From assembly GCF_028735875.1 (NCBI RefSeq), contig NZ_CP117834.1, positions 1,972,001-2,036,000 on the forward strand: a stretch of DNA of 64,000 nucleotides, in the 5' to 3' direction. Position numbers and translations under genes: made by a program. Within the stretch, counting starts at the first letter, position 1. Each line of letters opens with the position of its first letter. The stretch comes from Shouchella hunanensis. GTDB lineage: Bacteria; Bacillota; Bacilli; Bacillales; Bacillaceae_D. Positions 35,207 through 43,580 of the stretch are shown here, in pieces. The notes under the pieces are model-generated. The model worked only from the letters and a program-made list of their open reading frames with translations. It was not told where the DNA came from and searched no databases.

Positions 35207-36145
35207 ATGAGAAAAATAAGTCTAACAGTGGCAACAATGGGTTTAGCAGCATTTCTTGGAGCATGTTCAATGGATTCACCGGGGTCAGATGATGCAAATA
35301 ACAGCAATGGTTCTGGAAACGGAGAAGAGAGTGGCGAATTCACTGTCGGCCTATCTATTTCAACTTTAAACAATCCGTTCTTTGTTACACTAGAGGACGG
35401 AGCAATTGAGAAAGCAGATGAATTAGGAATTCAAATTGAAACAGTTGATGCACAAGACGATAGTTCAAAACAAGTGAATGATGTAGAAGATCTCATTCAG
35501 CGTGGTGTCGATTTAATTCTCATTAACCCAACTGATTCCTCCGCAGTAGCAGCGGCTATTCAATCAGCAAATAATGCTGGGATTCCAGTGATCACCGTTG
35601 ACCGAGCTGCTGAAGGTGGAGAAGTTGTGACCCACATTGCTTCTGATAACATAGCTGGTGGGGAAATGGCTGGTGACTATTTACTCGAGCTTGTAGGAGA
35701 AGGAGCACAAGTTGCTGAATTAGAAGGAATTCCAGGTGCCTCTGCTGCTCGAGAACGAGGAGAAGGTTTCCATAACATTGCAGAAGAATCACTTGATGTC
35801 GTAACAAGCCAACCAGCCAACTTTGATCGGGCAGAGGGGTTGACGGTAATGGAAAATATTCTTCAAAGCAACCCGGATATTGTCGGTGTATTTGCTCATA
35901 ATGATGAAATGGCTTTAGGCGCATTAGAAGCGATTTCAGCAGCTGGTCGAGATGATATTGTTGTTGTTGGATTTGATGCAACAGATGATGCAGTTGCCTC
36001 TGTTGAAACCGGTGGACTTGCAGGTACTATTGCTCAGCAACCTATTCTAATTGGTGAAGAAGCTGTACAAGCGGCGTACTCTGTATTAAATGAGGAAGAG
36101 ATTGACGATTTTATTCCCGTAGAGCTTGAGTTAATACGTCAATAA
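35207..36145 (+). CDS. rbsB: RbsB, ribose-binding lipoprotein
   Basis: 312 residues. Signal peptide with lipobox LGAC, Cys20 lipidated, then an acidic Ser/Gly/Asn linker. The body is a periplasmic-binding fold with STLNNPFFVTLEDGA, ITVDRAAEGGEVVTHIASDN and VGVFAHNDEMALGA, which contact ribose in E. coli RbsB. It passes ribose to RbsAC. Last gene of the operon. Confidence 0.96.
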   Translation: MRKISLTVATMGLAAFLGACSMDSPGSDDANNSNGSGNGEESGEFTVGLSISTLNNPFFVTLEDGAIEKADELGIQIETVDAQDDSSKQVNDVEDLIQRGVDLILINPTDSSAVAAAIQSANNAGIPVITVDRAAEGGEVVTHIASDNIAGGEMAGDYLLELVGEGAQVAELEGIPGASAARERGEGFHNIAEESLDVVTSQPANFDRAEGLTVMENILQSNPDIVGVFAHNDEMALGALEAISAAGRDDIVVVGFDATDDAVASVETGGLAGTIAQQPILIGEEAVQAAYSVLNEEEIDDFIPVELELIRQ

Positions 36146-36154
36146 AAAGGATGT

Positions 36155-36187
36155 ACACCCCCTCTTAACGAAGGGGTGTTTTTTTAT
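36155..36187 (+). terminator. Terminator of the rbs operon
   Basis: Stem ACACCCC/GGGGTGT (36155-36161 and 36173-36179), then T-run. Confidence 0.88.
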
Positions 36188-36202
36188 GAAAGTAGAGCAT
36201 AG

Positions 36203-36248
36203 AAAAACGCTACAATCAGTAGCCTAGCATGAGGCAACTGACGTAGCG
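36203..36248 (-). terminator. Terminator of gldA
   Basis: On the minus strand: CGCTACGTCAGT pairs with ACTGATTGTAGCG around a 16-nt loop, then TTTTT. Confidence 0.75.
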
Positions 36249-36255
36249 CGTTGAG

Positions 36256-37368
36256 TTATTTATGGCTTTCACGATATGCAATGGAATACTGATCGGCAGC
36301 GATCATGGCATCAACAACATCATCCACGCTAGGAACACTTGGCATGTTGTGGCTGCTTTCCCCTTCTTGAAGAGCGGTTTCAGCAACTTTCTTTAAATCC
36401 TCGCGATCAATGTCTTCAATGTGAAGGTCTTTAAATGTCGTAGGCAATTCTAGTTGTTGAAGAAGGGAGATATAACGATTCACTTCTTCTTTGTCACGTG
36501 CTTCATAAGCGAGCTGGGTTAAAATACCAAAAGCAACCTTTTCCCCATGGCTCTTTTTATGAATGTCCCCATCTAAGACAGTAAAGCCATTGTGAACGGC
36601 GTGGGCAAGGGCTAGGCCGGCACTTTCAAAGCCAAGTCCACTTAGCAACGTATTAGCTTCCACAATTTGCTCAAGGGCATACGAAACAACTTGACGTTTA
36701 TTTGATTCATAAGCGAGTAAACCATATTCAAATAAGGTTTGCTCGCACTTTTCAGCAATCGCTTTACCAGCAATCGTTGCTTGTCCGCCTGCCATCGTTG
36801 TACCTCGTGCTTCTAAGCTAGCTCGTGCTTCTACCCAAGTAGCTAGGGCATCTGCAATACCTGCAGCAAGAAAATGGGGTGGTGCAGCTGCAATGATCGC
36901 CGTGTCGAGCAATACAAGATCTGGATTTTTGTTATAGAAACGATAACGCTCGAAAACACCTTCATCTGAATAAATAACAGATAAAGCACTTGTTGGCGCG
37001 TCAGTAGAAGCCGTTGTTGGAATCACTGCACAGGCAGCGCCTTCTAACGAATCTCGAACACCTTTTGCTGTATCAAGGGTTTTTCCACCACCGACTCCAA
37101 CAATAATATCAATGTTATTGCTACTTGCTTCTTTGCTAATTCGTTCAATTTCTTTGGCAGAGGCTTCACCCTCGAACGTAATTTCCATTACGTCTAGATC
37201 ATGCTCTTTGAGGCTTCCTGCAACTCGATTCCCTGCAATGTCCCATACGTTTTTATCAGCAATGACCATTGCTTTTTTTCCAAGTTGAGAAATATATTCT
37301 CCTGCTTTATCTAATGTATGACGACCTTGAACATACTTACTAGGACTGATAAATATTTTTTCACTCAT
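36256..37368 (-). CDS. gldA: GldA, glycerol dehydrogenase
   Basis: 370 residues, an iron-containing-alcohol-dehydrogenase fold that uses zinc. The zinc ligands Asp173 (GIADALATW), His256 (ALAHAVHN) and His274 (KKSHGEKV) fall at the same numbers as in the Geobacillus enzyme. NAD site [25 protein letters not shown] follows. It oxidises glycerol to dihydroxyacetone with NAD+. AGAGGAGTG lies before the ATG. Single gene. Confidence 0.96.
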   Translation of the reverse strand: MSEKIFISPSKYVQGRHTLDKAGEYISQLGKKAMVIADKNVWDIAGNRVAGSLKEHDLDVMEITFEGEASAKEIERISKEASSNNIDIIVGVGGGKTLDTAKGVRDSLEGAACAVIPTTASTDAPTSALSVIYSDEGVFERYRFYNKNPDLVLLDTAIIAAAPPHFLAAGIADALATWVEARASLEARGTTMAGGQATIAGKAIAEKCEQTLFEYGLLAYESNKRQVVSYALEQIVEANTLLSGLGFESAGLALAHAVHNGFTVLDGDIHKKSHGEKVAFGILTQLAYEARDKEEVNRYISLLQQLELPTTFKDLHIEDIDREDLKKVAETALQEGESSHNMPSVPSVDDVVDAMIAADQYSIAYRESHK

Positions 37369-37637
37369 TGTTCTCTCACTCCTCTAATACAACCTTTAAT
37401 GCTAAGATTCCCCGACAATCAGAGAAGTAAACAAGGAAAATAGTCAGGTACTTAGATGTTTAATTCGATAAAGAACGGATATGGTGACTATTTGAGTCAA
37501 CTAGTGTTGCGCAGTTGGTTATGAAGTAGGTAAAAAAACGCATGTGGTGCCGAGACCATTTTAATCGGAGGAAATGGAAGAAAGATACAAGTTAGGTTGA
37601 AGCAAAAAATAAGCTTCTTCTCAAAAAAACTGTTTAG

Positions 37638-38279
37638 TTAGATCGTCGAAAATAAATCGGTCTCGTTGCTGTTATGATGATTGATTTTCTGTAAAATGAA
37701 TGAGTTTTTCTCTATTGGTTTTAGGAGGCTCATTAGCTGTTGCTGGTTGGTAATGCTAGAATCAAGCCATGCTTGTCGGTTCCCTTCTGTTAATAATACT
37801 GGCGCGCGATTGAGTGTCAAACCACTTGTACTTGAAGTAATAATGGTGCAAGAGTAAATTGTTTGATTGGTTTCTAGGTTTTTCCACGTATCCCATAGTC
37901 CAGCAAAAGCCATGATTTCTTGATGAAGAAGTTCAATCTTGTAAGGGTGCTTTGTACCATTCTTGGTTTGTCGCCATTTATAAAAGCAACTAGCGGGAAT
38001 AATGCAACGATTTTTTTGGAGTAGAAATTTAAAACTCCTTTTTGTTTCAATGGTTTCAGCCCGTGCATAAGCCATCTTGTTGCCCACACCTTCGTGTCTT
38101 GCCCAATAGGGGATAAGGCCCCAACCCATAAGGGATGCCTTGAGTTCTTTATTGTCCGAAATGGTCAAGACCGTTTGGGAAGGGGAATAAATTGAGTGTT
38201 TGCTAATGGAAGGAAAGGATACTTCAAATTCGGTTTCTAACTCCTTAATGGAATGAAAAAGAGCAAAATGGTTATACAT
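37638..38279 (-). CDS. SRAP (HMCES/YedK) homologue lacking all catalytic residues
   Basis: 213 residues from the ATG at 38279, with AGAGGTG upstream; the frame extends further but this start aligns with the family. The SRAP fold is clear: MGWGLIPYWARHEGVGNKM, ARAETIETKRSFK, CIIPASCFYKW, FAGLWDTW, CTIITSS. SRAP proteins normally start MCGRF and use Cys2 to crosslink abasic sites in single-stranded DNA. Here the start is MYNHFALF, so Cys2 is Tyr; the conserved Asn before AR is Tyr71; the Glu of FYEW is Lys101; the His of HNRMPV is missing (LNRAPV). It is probably a non-catalytic DNA-binding relic or a repurposed protein. Confidence 0.82.
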   Translation of the reverse strand: MYNHFALFHSIKELETEFEVSFPSISKHSIYSPSQTVLTISDNKELKASLMGWGLIPYWARHEGVGNKMAYARAETIETKRSFKFLLQKNRCIIPASCFYKWRQTKNGTKHPYKIELLHQEIMAFAGLWDTWKNLETNQTIYSCTIITSSTSGLTLNRAPVLLTEGNRQAWLDSSITNQQQLMSLLKPIEKNSFILQKINHHNSNETDLFSTI

Positions 38280-38334
38280 GAATTCACCTCTACAACATAG
38301 TGCTCTTAGTTTTTCCACGTAAGCTTCTTTTAAA

Positions 38335-38368
38335 CAAAAAAACGCGTAGGAATAGGTATTCCTACGCG
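38335..38368 (-). terminator. Terminator of the subtilisin gene
   Basis: Perfect 12-bp palindromic stem CGCGTAGGAATA/TATTCCTACGCG (38343-38368), followed on the minus strand by TTTTTTTG. Confidence 0.9.
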
Positions 38369-38379
38369 CATACAAGCTT

Positions 38380-39507
38380 CTATTGAACGGCATTTTCGGC
38401 ATTCAATAAGCCACTACCGAAGCGGAACGAATCGCCAAGATCATTGGCTGTATCGTTTAAATGGCTTCGTATTTGTTCGTTTGTCCAGCCTGGATTTTTT
38501 TGTTTAACGAGTGCTGCTGCACCTGCAACATGTGGAGCAGCCATAGATGTGCCGCTTAAGCTGTCATAACCTCCACCTGGGTACGTGCTTTCTACACCAA
38601 CACCAGGAGCGACTAAGTCAAGACCCTCGCCATACTGTGAGAAGCTAGCCAGGCTATCGGATTGGTCGGTAGCGCCAACAGCCATTGCATTATCATAACG
38701 AGCTGGATAACCTAATGAGCTTGTTCCAGAATTGCCTGCTGCTGCTACTACAAGCACACCACTATCTGTGGCGTCATTAACCGCTTGTTCTAGCGTCTGA
38801 CTAGGAGAGGGACTGCCTAAACTTAAATTAGCCACATCAATGTTGTTTTCAGCTGTCCACTCTAAACCTTGCGCAATCGAACTAATTGATCCTGATCCAG
38901 ATGCACTTAAAACTTTTACTGCAAAGAGATCAACCTCTGGAGCAACGCCTAAAACGCCTTCATCATTATCTAACGCTGCAATCGTTCCTGCTACATGAGT
39001 ACCGTGTCCATTTCCATCATCTGCTCCACTTTCGCCTGGTACAAAACTAACCCCCCCTTGTACATTTAAGTCAGAATGTGGATCAATCCCTGTATCAAGG
39101 ACCGCGACACTTACACCGCTACCTGTAAATCCTGATGCGTGTGCTGCTGGCGTGCCAATTCTTTCAATTCCCCATGGAATGCTTTGCGCCATCGTTGTCA
39201 CTTCTTGATCTTCTTCAATATAGGAAATACTCTCTTCATTTTTGAGTTCAGTCATTTCTTCTTCCGTCATATCTACGGCAAGAACAGGAATATCTTTAAA
39301 CTCGTACGTTACATCAATAGCATCATCTGCTTGTGTACGAATCTCTTCTTCCAAATTTGTTGTAAATTGCTCAACTTCTTGAGGTTCATCAAAGCCAATT
39401 AAATAAGATTTTTTTTCCTCTGCAGCTTCTGAAATGGATGGTGTTCCTATTAAAGCAATGGTTGCGATCGCTGTTCCTGCGATTAAAACGTTTGATCTTT
39501 TCTTCAT
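38380..39507 (-). CDS. Secreted subtilisin-family serine protease (S8), acidic form
   Basis: 375 residues from the ATG at 39507 behind CAGGAGGCG. Signal peptide (to about residue 29, SISEAA), inhibitor propeptide (about 30-106), and a 269-residue mature enzyme starting AQSIPWGIERI at 107, the exact length of the high-alkaline subtilisins. Mature catalytic triad Asp32 (AVLDTG), His62 (GHGTH), Ser215 (GTSMAAP); Asn153 forms the oxyanion hole. By my count the mature part has 30 Asp/Glu and only 7 Lys/Arg, the reverse of the basic alkaline subtilisins. It digests protein outside the cell and could feed amino acid importers. Confidence 0.96.
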   Translation of the reverse strand: MKKRSNVLIAGTAIATIALIGTPSISEAAEEKKSYLIGFDEPQEVEQFTTNLEEEIRTQADDAIDVTYEFKDIPVLAVDMTEEEMTELKNEESISYIEEDQEVTTMAQSIPWGIERIGTPAAHASGFTGSGVSVAVLDTGIDPHSDLNVQGGVSFVPGESGADDGNGHGTHVAGTIAALDNDEGVLGVAPEVDLFAVKVLSASGSGSISSIAQGLEWTAENNIDVANLSLGSPSPSQTLEQAVNDATDSGVLVVAAAGNSGTSSLGYPARYDNAMAVGATDQSDSLASFSQYGEGLDLVAPGVGVESTYPGGGYDSLSGTSMAAPHVAGAAALVKQKNPGWTNEQIRSHLNDTANDLGDSFRFGSGLLNAENAVQ

Positions 39508-39942
39508 TCGGTAACGCCTCCTGTTCAAAATGGGTTGTCCATTACGATAGCATGCAATTGAACTCCTTTTTATTGGGAAACATGAATAAAAAATAAGTTG
39601 TATATTGAATAAAATGAGGTGATAATTAAGAAGAATGAACTAAAAAAGCTGTCATATAAGCCTTTTTATATTGGGAAAATGAAAAGAAAATCTTCTCATA
39701 ATGAGTAAAGATAGGAAGATAAACATACCTCCTTCTTAATCTTTTTAATAACTTTTCTAAATGATGTAATTTATGGAAATGATGTGAGTGAATATCACCA
39801 TATTTGTTACAAAGATGAAAGGTTTTTTGGCGTACATACGAAATTTTTGTCATCATTGTCATCGTTGTTTAACGGTTGATACACCATTGTCATCTCTGTT
39901 GTTGTGATAAAATGACATTTAGTTAGTTGAAGGAGGATCATA
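39508..39942. other. Intergenic region, 435 bp, between subtilisin and csaA
   Basis: AT-rich, with divergent starts at each end. It must hold the promoters of both genes, but I see no clear -35/-10 pair for either. A minus-strand frame at 39626-39862 lacks a ribosome site and is not called. Confidence 0.5.
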
Positions 39943-40272
39943 ATGGCGACAATTGATACATTTAAAGAGCTAGATATTCGTGTGGGTACCATTGTTCAAG
40001 CTGAGTTTTTTGCAGAAGCAAGAAAGCCCGCTATTAAATTGAAAGTAGACTTAGGGGATTTAGGAATAAAAGCATCCTCTGCACAACTAACGAAGCGATA
40101 CAAGGCAGCGGATCTAATTGGGAAGCAAGTATTAGCAGTCGTTAATTTTCCAGCAATGAACATTGCAGGTTTTACATCAGAAATCCTTGTTCTAGGAGCG
40201 GTTCCGAATGATGAGGATGTGATCCTCGTTCAACCTGAAGTCACTGTTGCGAACGGAACAAGAGTAGGATAG
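39943..40272 (+). CDS. csaA: CsaA, tRNA-binding-domain secretion chaperone
   Basis: 109 residues, the CsaA length. An OB-fold tRNA-binding domain: FKELDIRVGTIVQAEFF, KPAIKLKVDLGDLG, SSAQLTKRY, and VNFPAMNIAGFTSEILVLGA. CsaA dimers bind unfolded export substrates and SecA in B. subtilis. AAGGAGG lies 9 bases before the ATG. Followed by the DnaA-box cluster, not by another gene. Confidence 0.95.
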   Translation: MATIDTFKELDIRVGTIVQAEFFAEARKPAIKLKVDLGDLGIKASSAQLTKRYKAADLIGKQVLAVVNFPAMNIAGFTSEILVLGAVPNDEDVILVQPEVTVANGTRVG

Positions 40273-40312
40273 TGGTTTGTAAATGAAAACTACACACATT
40301 CACTTAGGGTTT

Positions 40313-40403
40313 TGTGGATAACATTGTCCACAAAAAATAATCCTATCCACATTTAACCGCATACATCCACATTTTTATGTGGAAAACCTCAATTTTATCC
40401 ACA
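40313..40403. promoter_or_regulatory. DnaA-box cluster
   Basis: Six 9-mers like the DnaA box TTATCCACA in 91 bp. Two are perfect: 40313-40321 (reverse, TGTGGATAA) and 40395-40403. Three have one mismatch: TTGTCCACA (40324-40332), CTATCCACA (40343-40351) and reverse TGTGGAAAA (40378-40386). One has two: ACATCCACA (40363-40371). B. subtilis has several such clusters away from oriC that titrate DnaA. No dnaA, dnaN or other origin gene is near, so a titration or regulatory cluster fits better than an origin. Confidence 0.8.
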
Positions 40404-40677
40404 AAATAGAGACTGTTGGTGTGAATAATAATTTAAGTGATATTAAGTGTTTTTTTATTTTGCTTAAATATCATTACAAAAGATGCTTAATCACTTATAA
40501 TAGAAGAAGAGGGACGCTGTTCCTTTGTCTCAAGCCTGAGAAGAGTGGCTTTCATCAGCACTCTTCGGGTGATTGGGCGTGGTTAATTTGCGACAGTCTG
40601 CTTTTTTTAATACTATAAGAGAGAATCGTTCGCTCACGCGTGCGAAATACTTGTGTTGGTCGAGGTACATGGAAATC
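40404..40677. other. AT-rich intergenic region with two inverted repeats
   Basis: Right of the DnaA boxes. An imperfect inverted repeat pairs TGATATTAAG (40438-40447) with CTTAAATATCA (40463-40473) around a T-rich loop. A second, GAAGAGTG/CACTCTTC (40540-40547 and 40559-40566), has an 11-nt loop and no T-run, so it is not a normal terminator. Both could be RNA structures or protein sites. Confidence 0.45.
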
Positions 40678-41187
40678 ATGTTAAGATTACTTGAAAATGA
40701 GCAATTTGATGAACTGTATCAGCTGTTTCTAGAAAGCTTCCCTGTGGATGAGTTTAGACCGTATGAAGCTCAGCTAGCGCTATTAAATCAGGAAAACTAT
40801 CGCGTATATATCTTTGAGCAGAAGCAAACCATTGCTGCTTTTTTTGCGATTTGGGAAACAGACGAATTTGTTTTTTTGGAGCATTTTGCAGTGAGAGAGA
40901 GTTATCGGAATGGTGGCTTAGGCGGAACGTTGCTACAGGAATTGCTTGGAATGGTTCAGAAGCGAGTCTTCATTGAAGTAGAGCCCCCAGACGATGAATT
41001 GAAGCAGAGGCGGGTGGCTTTTTATGAGCGGAATGGGTTTCACTTCAGTTCCTATGGATACATTCAACCAGCTTTAGCGGAGGGACGTCAGCCAATACCG
41101 TTAAATGTTATGACTTATCCAGGGAAGATGGGTGAGGATCAATTTTATTTATTTAAAAATTGGATTTTTACAGAGGTATACGAATAG
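40678..41187 (+). CDS. GNAT family N-acetyltransferase
   Basis: 169 residues from the ATG at 40678 (MLRLLENEQF), 11 bases after GAGGT; an ATG at 40669 is too close to that site. GNAT order: FFAIWETDEFVFLEHFAVRE, acetyl-CoA loop RNGGLGGTLLQEL, then FIEVEPPDDE and RRVAFYERNGFHFS. The substrate is unknown. Confidence 0.83.
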   Translation: MLRLLENEQFDELYQLFLESFPVDEFRPYEAQLALLNQENYRVYIFEQKQTIAAFFAIWETDEFVFLEHFAVRESYRNGGLGGTLLQELLGMVQKRVFIEVEPPDDELKQRRVAFYERNGFHFSSYGYIQPALAEGRQPIPLNVMTYPGKMGEDQFYLFKNWIFTEVYE

Positions 41188-41211
41188 CAAATAGAAGGTG
41201 CTTGAAACGAT

Positions 41212-41248
41212 GACCACGATTCTTCTAGAGATGAGTGGTTTTTTTTTA
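41212..41248 (+). terminator. Weak terminator after the GNAT gene
   Basis: ACCAC/GTGGT with an inner TCT/AGA pairing, followed by nine Ts. Confidence 0.5.
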
Positions 41249-41256
41249 TGTATATA

Positions 41257-41430
41257 TTAGTGTGATCCACTTATACGCAACGTCTTGTCATCGCAAGAAA
41301 TCACTCGCTTTGTCTCTATTAGTTTTGACTGGATGTACAGCTGTTGTTTCGATAATGTTCGTATATCTTTACGTTTTGAATCGACTTCGTATTTTGATAT
41401 CTCAGTAAAGTGAATGTTCTTTTTATCCAT
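41257..41430 (-). CDS. Small hypothetical protein (57 aa)
   Basis: From the ATG at 41430 behind AAAGGAGAG: starts MDKKNIHFTEISKYEVDSKR, ends TLRISGSH. Basic and polar, no membrane segment. I do not recognise it. It lies divergent to the SOS-box gene at 41671, with 240 bp between them. Confidence 0.5.
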   Translation of the reverse strand: MDKKNIHFTEISKYEVDSKRKDIRTLSKQQLYIQSKLIETKRVISCDDKTLRISGSH

Positions 41431-41627
41431 AAGAATCTCTCCTTTAACTATAGATAGGGTTGTCATACTTCTGTCTAATCTTCTTATAAAGTGCTGTCAT
41501 TGTATCAATCTTATAGGTAATATACAAGAATCCTTCTGACTTTACATGATTTCCAATAAAGATCCGTTGTTTATGCAACGTTCTTTCACCACTCTACGAA
41601 AATGGAAACATTATCCTCTAGTATGTA

Positions 41628-41639
41628 GAATATACGTTC
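41628..41639. promoter_or_regulatory. LexA-like (SOS) box 1
   Basis: GAATATACGTTC, flanked by A and G, 31 bp before the ATG at 41671. It fits the B. subtilis LexA pattern GAAC-N4-GTTC with the T variant also seen in the recA box. TATACT (41643-41648) just after it could be the -10. Confidence 0.65.
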
Positions 41640-41670
41640 GTATATACTACAAGCAAATGGAGGAATCGTT

Positions 41671-42099
41671 ATGAAAAAACAATCATGTGAAAAAGACCTA
41701 TTCGATCTAGAGATTGCCAAGGAAACAGAAGATCCAATTGTGCTCACTGTAAGAACTCTTTTATTCACAAAAATGGTGAAAAAAATCCTTCATAAAGAAT
41801 TATGCCGTCTAGAAGAAAATGAGAACCTCTTTCAACGATCTCCATACTACAGTTGGCTACGACGCATAATGAACCTAATAAGTAAAGATTTGTATGCAAT
41901 AAAGCGGTATTTAAAAAAAGAAGGCGTTCAAGTCAGTGAGCGACCTGTTGAGGTGACAAGAAGCTACATTAATTGGCTCTTTTGGTATAAAGGAAGAATG
42001 TCCTATACTGGTGGAACACCATCTCGATTAAAACAGCGTTTAGAGGAACGTATTTTTCACTATATTCAGCTAGAAAGAGAGAGCAGTAAAGGTGAATAA
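41671..42099 (+). CDS. Small helical protein under a LexA-like box (YhjD-like?)
   Basis: 142 residues, all-helical and rich in Lys, Arg and Tyr (SPYYSWLRRIMNLISKDLYA, GRMSYTGGTPSRLK). TGGAGG lies 8 bases before the ATG. Its layout reminds me of the small SOS-linked B. subtilis protein YhjD, but I cannot confirm that without an alignment. The LexA-like box upstream suggests DNA-damage induction. It overlaps the 46-aa gene that follows. Confidence 0.6.
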   Translation: MKKQSCEKDLFDLEIAKETEDPIVLTVRTLLFTKMVKKILHKELCRLEENENLFQRSPYYSWLRRIMNLISKDLYAIKRYLKKEGVQVSERPVEVTRSYINWLFWYKGRMSYTGGTPSRLKQRLEERIFHYIQLERESSKGE

Positions 42100-42232
42100 G
42101 GAGTCACGCTGTCCTTTTGATGAAGCTTTAAGTATCCCACTTGAAGCCCTTGATGAAGACCAACTATGGCAAGAGATTTTAATCGTTCAGCGAAAAAAAG
42201 ACGAACAACCGATTAACAAAAAAAGACAATAG
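42092..42232 (+). CDS. Small protein overlapping the SOS-box gene (46 aa)
   Basis: GTG at 42092 overlaps the stop of the 142-aa gene. The product starts MNKESRCPFDEALSIPLEAL and ends in a basic KKDEQPINKKRQ tail. The overlap suggests translational coupling. No strong ribosome site of its own. Function unknown. Confidence 0.45.
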   Translation: MNKESRCPFDEALSIPLEALDEDQLWQEILIVQRKKDEQPINKKRQ

Positions 42233-42305
42233 CTTTACACTTGTGTCCATGCTATAATGACAAACATCCTTTGTATAAATACAGAATGATTGAGGGAGAG
42301 AGAGA

Positions 42306-43466
42306 ATGAAGTTAATTTTACGTTTGTTAATGGGGATTGCTGGAGGAATTATCATTGGACTTGTTGCAAATGAACGGGTTGCTCGATTCATGGTGACGAT
42401 CAGTGATATTATTGGCAGCTTTATTTTCTTTATGGTCCCGCTTATTATTATCTTTTTTATTGCTGCTGGAATTGCGAATCTTGGAAAAGGAGGAGGAAAG
42501 TTACTTGGTTCAACAATTGGCATTGCCTATTTGTCAACCATTTTAGCTGGAGCCTTTGCTGTATCTGTAGCTATGTATGTATTTCCGCTCATTGGGCTTT
42601 CAGGGTCAGAAGCGGCAGCACCGGAAGGATTGCGTGGGTTTATTGAATTTGAAATTGAGCCGATAGCTGGAGTGTTAACGGCTTTAGTTCTTGCATTTGT
42701 TTTAGGCGTTGGTATCGCAGCTACTGAAGCTACTTCGTTTAAACGCGTCATTGATGAAGGTCAAAGCATGATTGAAATGATTATTCGAAAAGCCATTATT
42801 CCGTTACTTCCATTTTATATTGCGGGTGTTTTAGCCGAGATGGCTTACGAAGGAGCAGTATTTGAAACGCTTGGAGTATTTGGAGTAGTGCTCGCTCTTG
42901 CTGTGAGTATGCATCTGATTTGGCTGGTTATTCAATACACAGTTGCTGGAATTGTGAATAAAGAAAATCCATTTCGATTAATGAAAAACATGGTTCCTGC
43001 TTATGTGACAGCGCTTGGAACAATGAGTAGTGCAGCGACCATTCCTGTGACCGTTAACGCAGTGAAGAAAAATCGAATCAAAGACTCAATTGCTGACTTT
43101 GTAGTGCCGTTATGCGCCAATATTCATCTGTCAGGAAGTACAATCACCATTCTTACAGCTGCCACAGCTGTGATGTATATGATGCCAGGTCTTGAGTTTC
43201 CTGGATTTGTTGGAATGATTCCGGTTATTCTGATGCTAGGTATTATTATGATTGCCGCCCCAGGTGTACCAGGTGGAGCGGTAATGGCAGCCGTTGGTAT
43301 CCTTTCTTCAATGTTAGGGTTTAACGAAGCAGCTATTGCCTTAATGATTGCGCTGTATCTTGCGCAGGATAGTTTTGGTACAGCAACAAATGTGACAGGT
43401 GACGGAGCCATTGCGCTCATTATGAACGGAAAAGACCAGAACGATTCTGATAGGGATGTAGCATAG
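42306..43466 (+). CDS. Dicarboxylate/amino acid:cation symporter (DAACS)
   Basis: 386 residues of the glutamate-transporter fold: FMVPLIIIFFIAAGIA, hairpin 1 serines TMSSAATIPVTVNA, then NIHLSGSTITILTAATAV and the cation/substrate site DSFGTATNVTGDGAIAL. It takes up an acidic or neutral amino acid or dicarboxylate with Na+ or H+. Upstream TATAAT (42253-42258) is a likely -10. GAGGGAGAG precedes the ATG. A terminator follows. Confidence 0.88.
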   Translation: MKLILRLLMGIAGGIIIGLVANERVARFMVTISDIIGSFIFFMVPLIIIFFIAAGIANLGKGGGKLLGSTIGIAYLSTILAGAFAVSVAMYVFPLIGLSGSEAAAPEGLRGFIEFEIEPIAGVLTALVLAFVLGVGIAATEATSFKRVIDEGQSMIEMIIRKAIIPLLPFYIAGVLAEMAYEGAVFETLGVFGVVLALAVSMHLIWLVIQYTVAGIVNKENPFRLMKNMVPAYVTALGTMSSAATIPVTVNAVKKNRIKDSIADFVVPLCANIHLSGSTITILTAATAVMYMMPGLEFPGFVGMIPVILMLGIIMIAAPGVPGGAVMAAVGILSSMLGFNEAAIALMIALYLAQDSFGTATNVTGDGAIALIMNGKDQNDSDRDVA

Positions 43467-43490
43467 GATTTTGATTTATTCTTTTATTAG

Positions 43491-43523
43491 ACCAAGATGG
43501 GAAAAATCCCACTTGGTTTTTTC
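43491..43523 (+). terminator. Terminator after the symporter gene
   Basis: Stem ACCAAGATGGGA/TCCCACTTGGT around AAAA, then TTTTTTC. Confidence 0.88.
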
Positions 43524-43532
43524 ATCTATACA

Positions 43533-43544
43533 GAATGTATGTTC
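43533..43544. promoter_or_regulatory. LexA-like box 2
   Basis: GAATGTATGTTC within CAGAATGTATGTTCTG, whose outer five bases on each side form an exact palindrome. An extended -10 (TGTGATAAT, ending 43553) follows directly. Start codon 37 bp downstream. Confidence 0.5.
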
Positions 43545-43580
43545 TGTGATAATGTTTAAGTAAAAAAGGATGATCATGAC

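Noticed and set aside
39626-39862. Minus-strand frame of 78 codons rich in His, Lys and Tyr
   Set aside because: No ribosome site before its ATG, unusual composition, and it lies in an AT-rich promoter-bearing gap; probably chance.
40313-40403. A replication origin
   Set aside because: DnaA boxes are present but no dnaA, dnaN, rpmH or parAB-type gene is near; better read as a DnaA-titration cluster.
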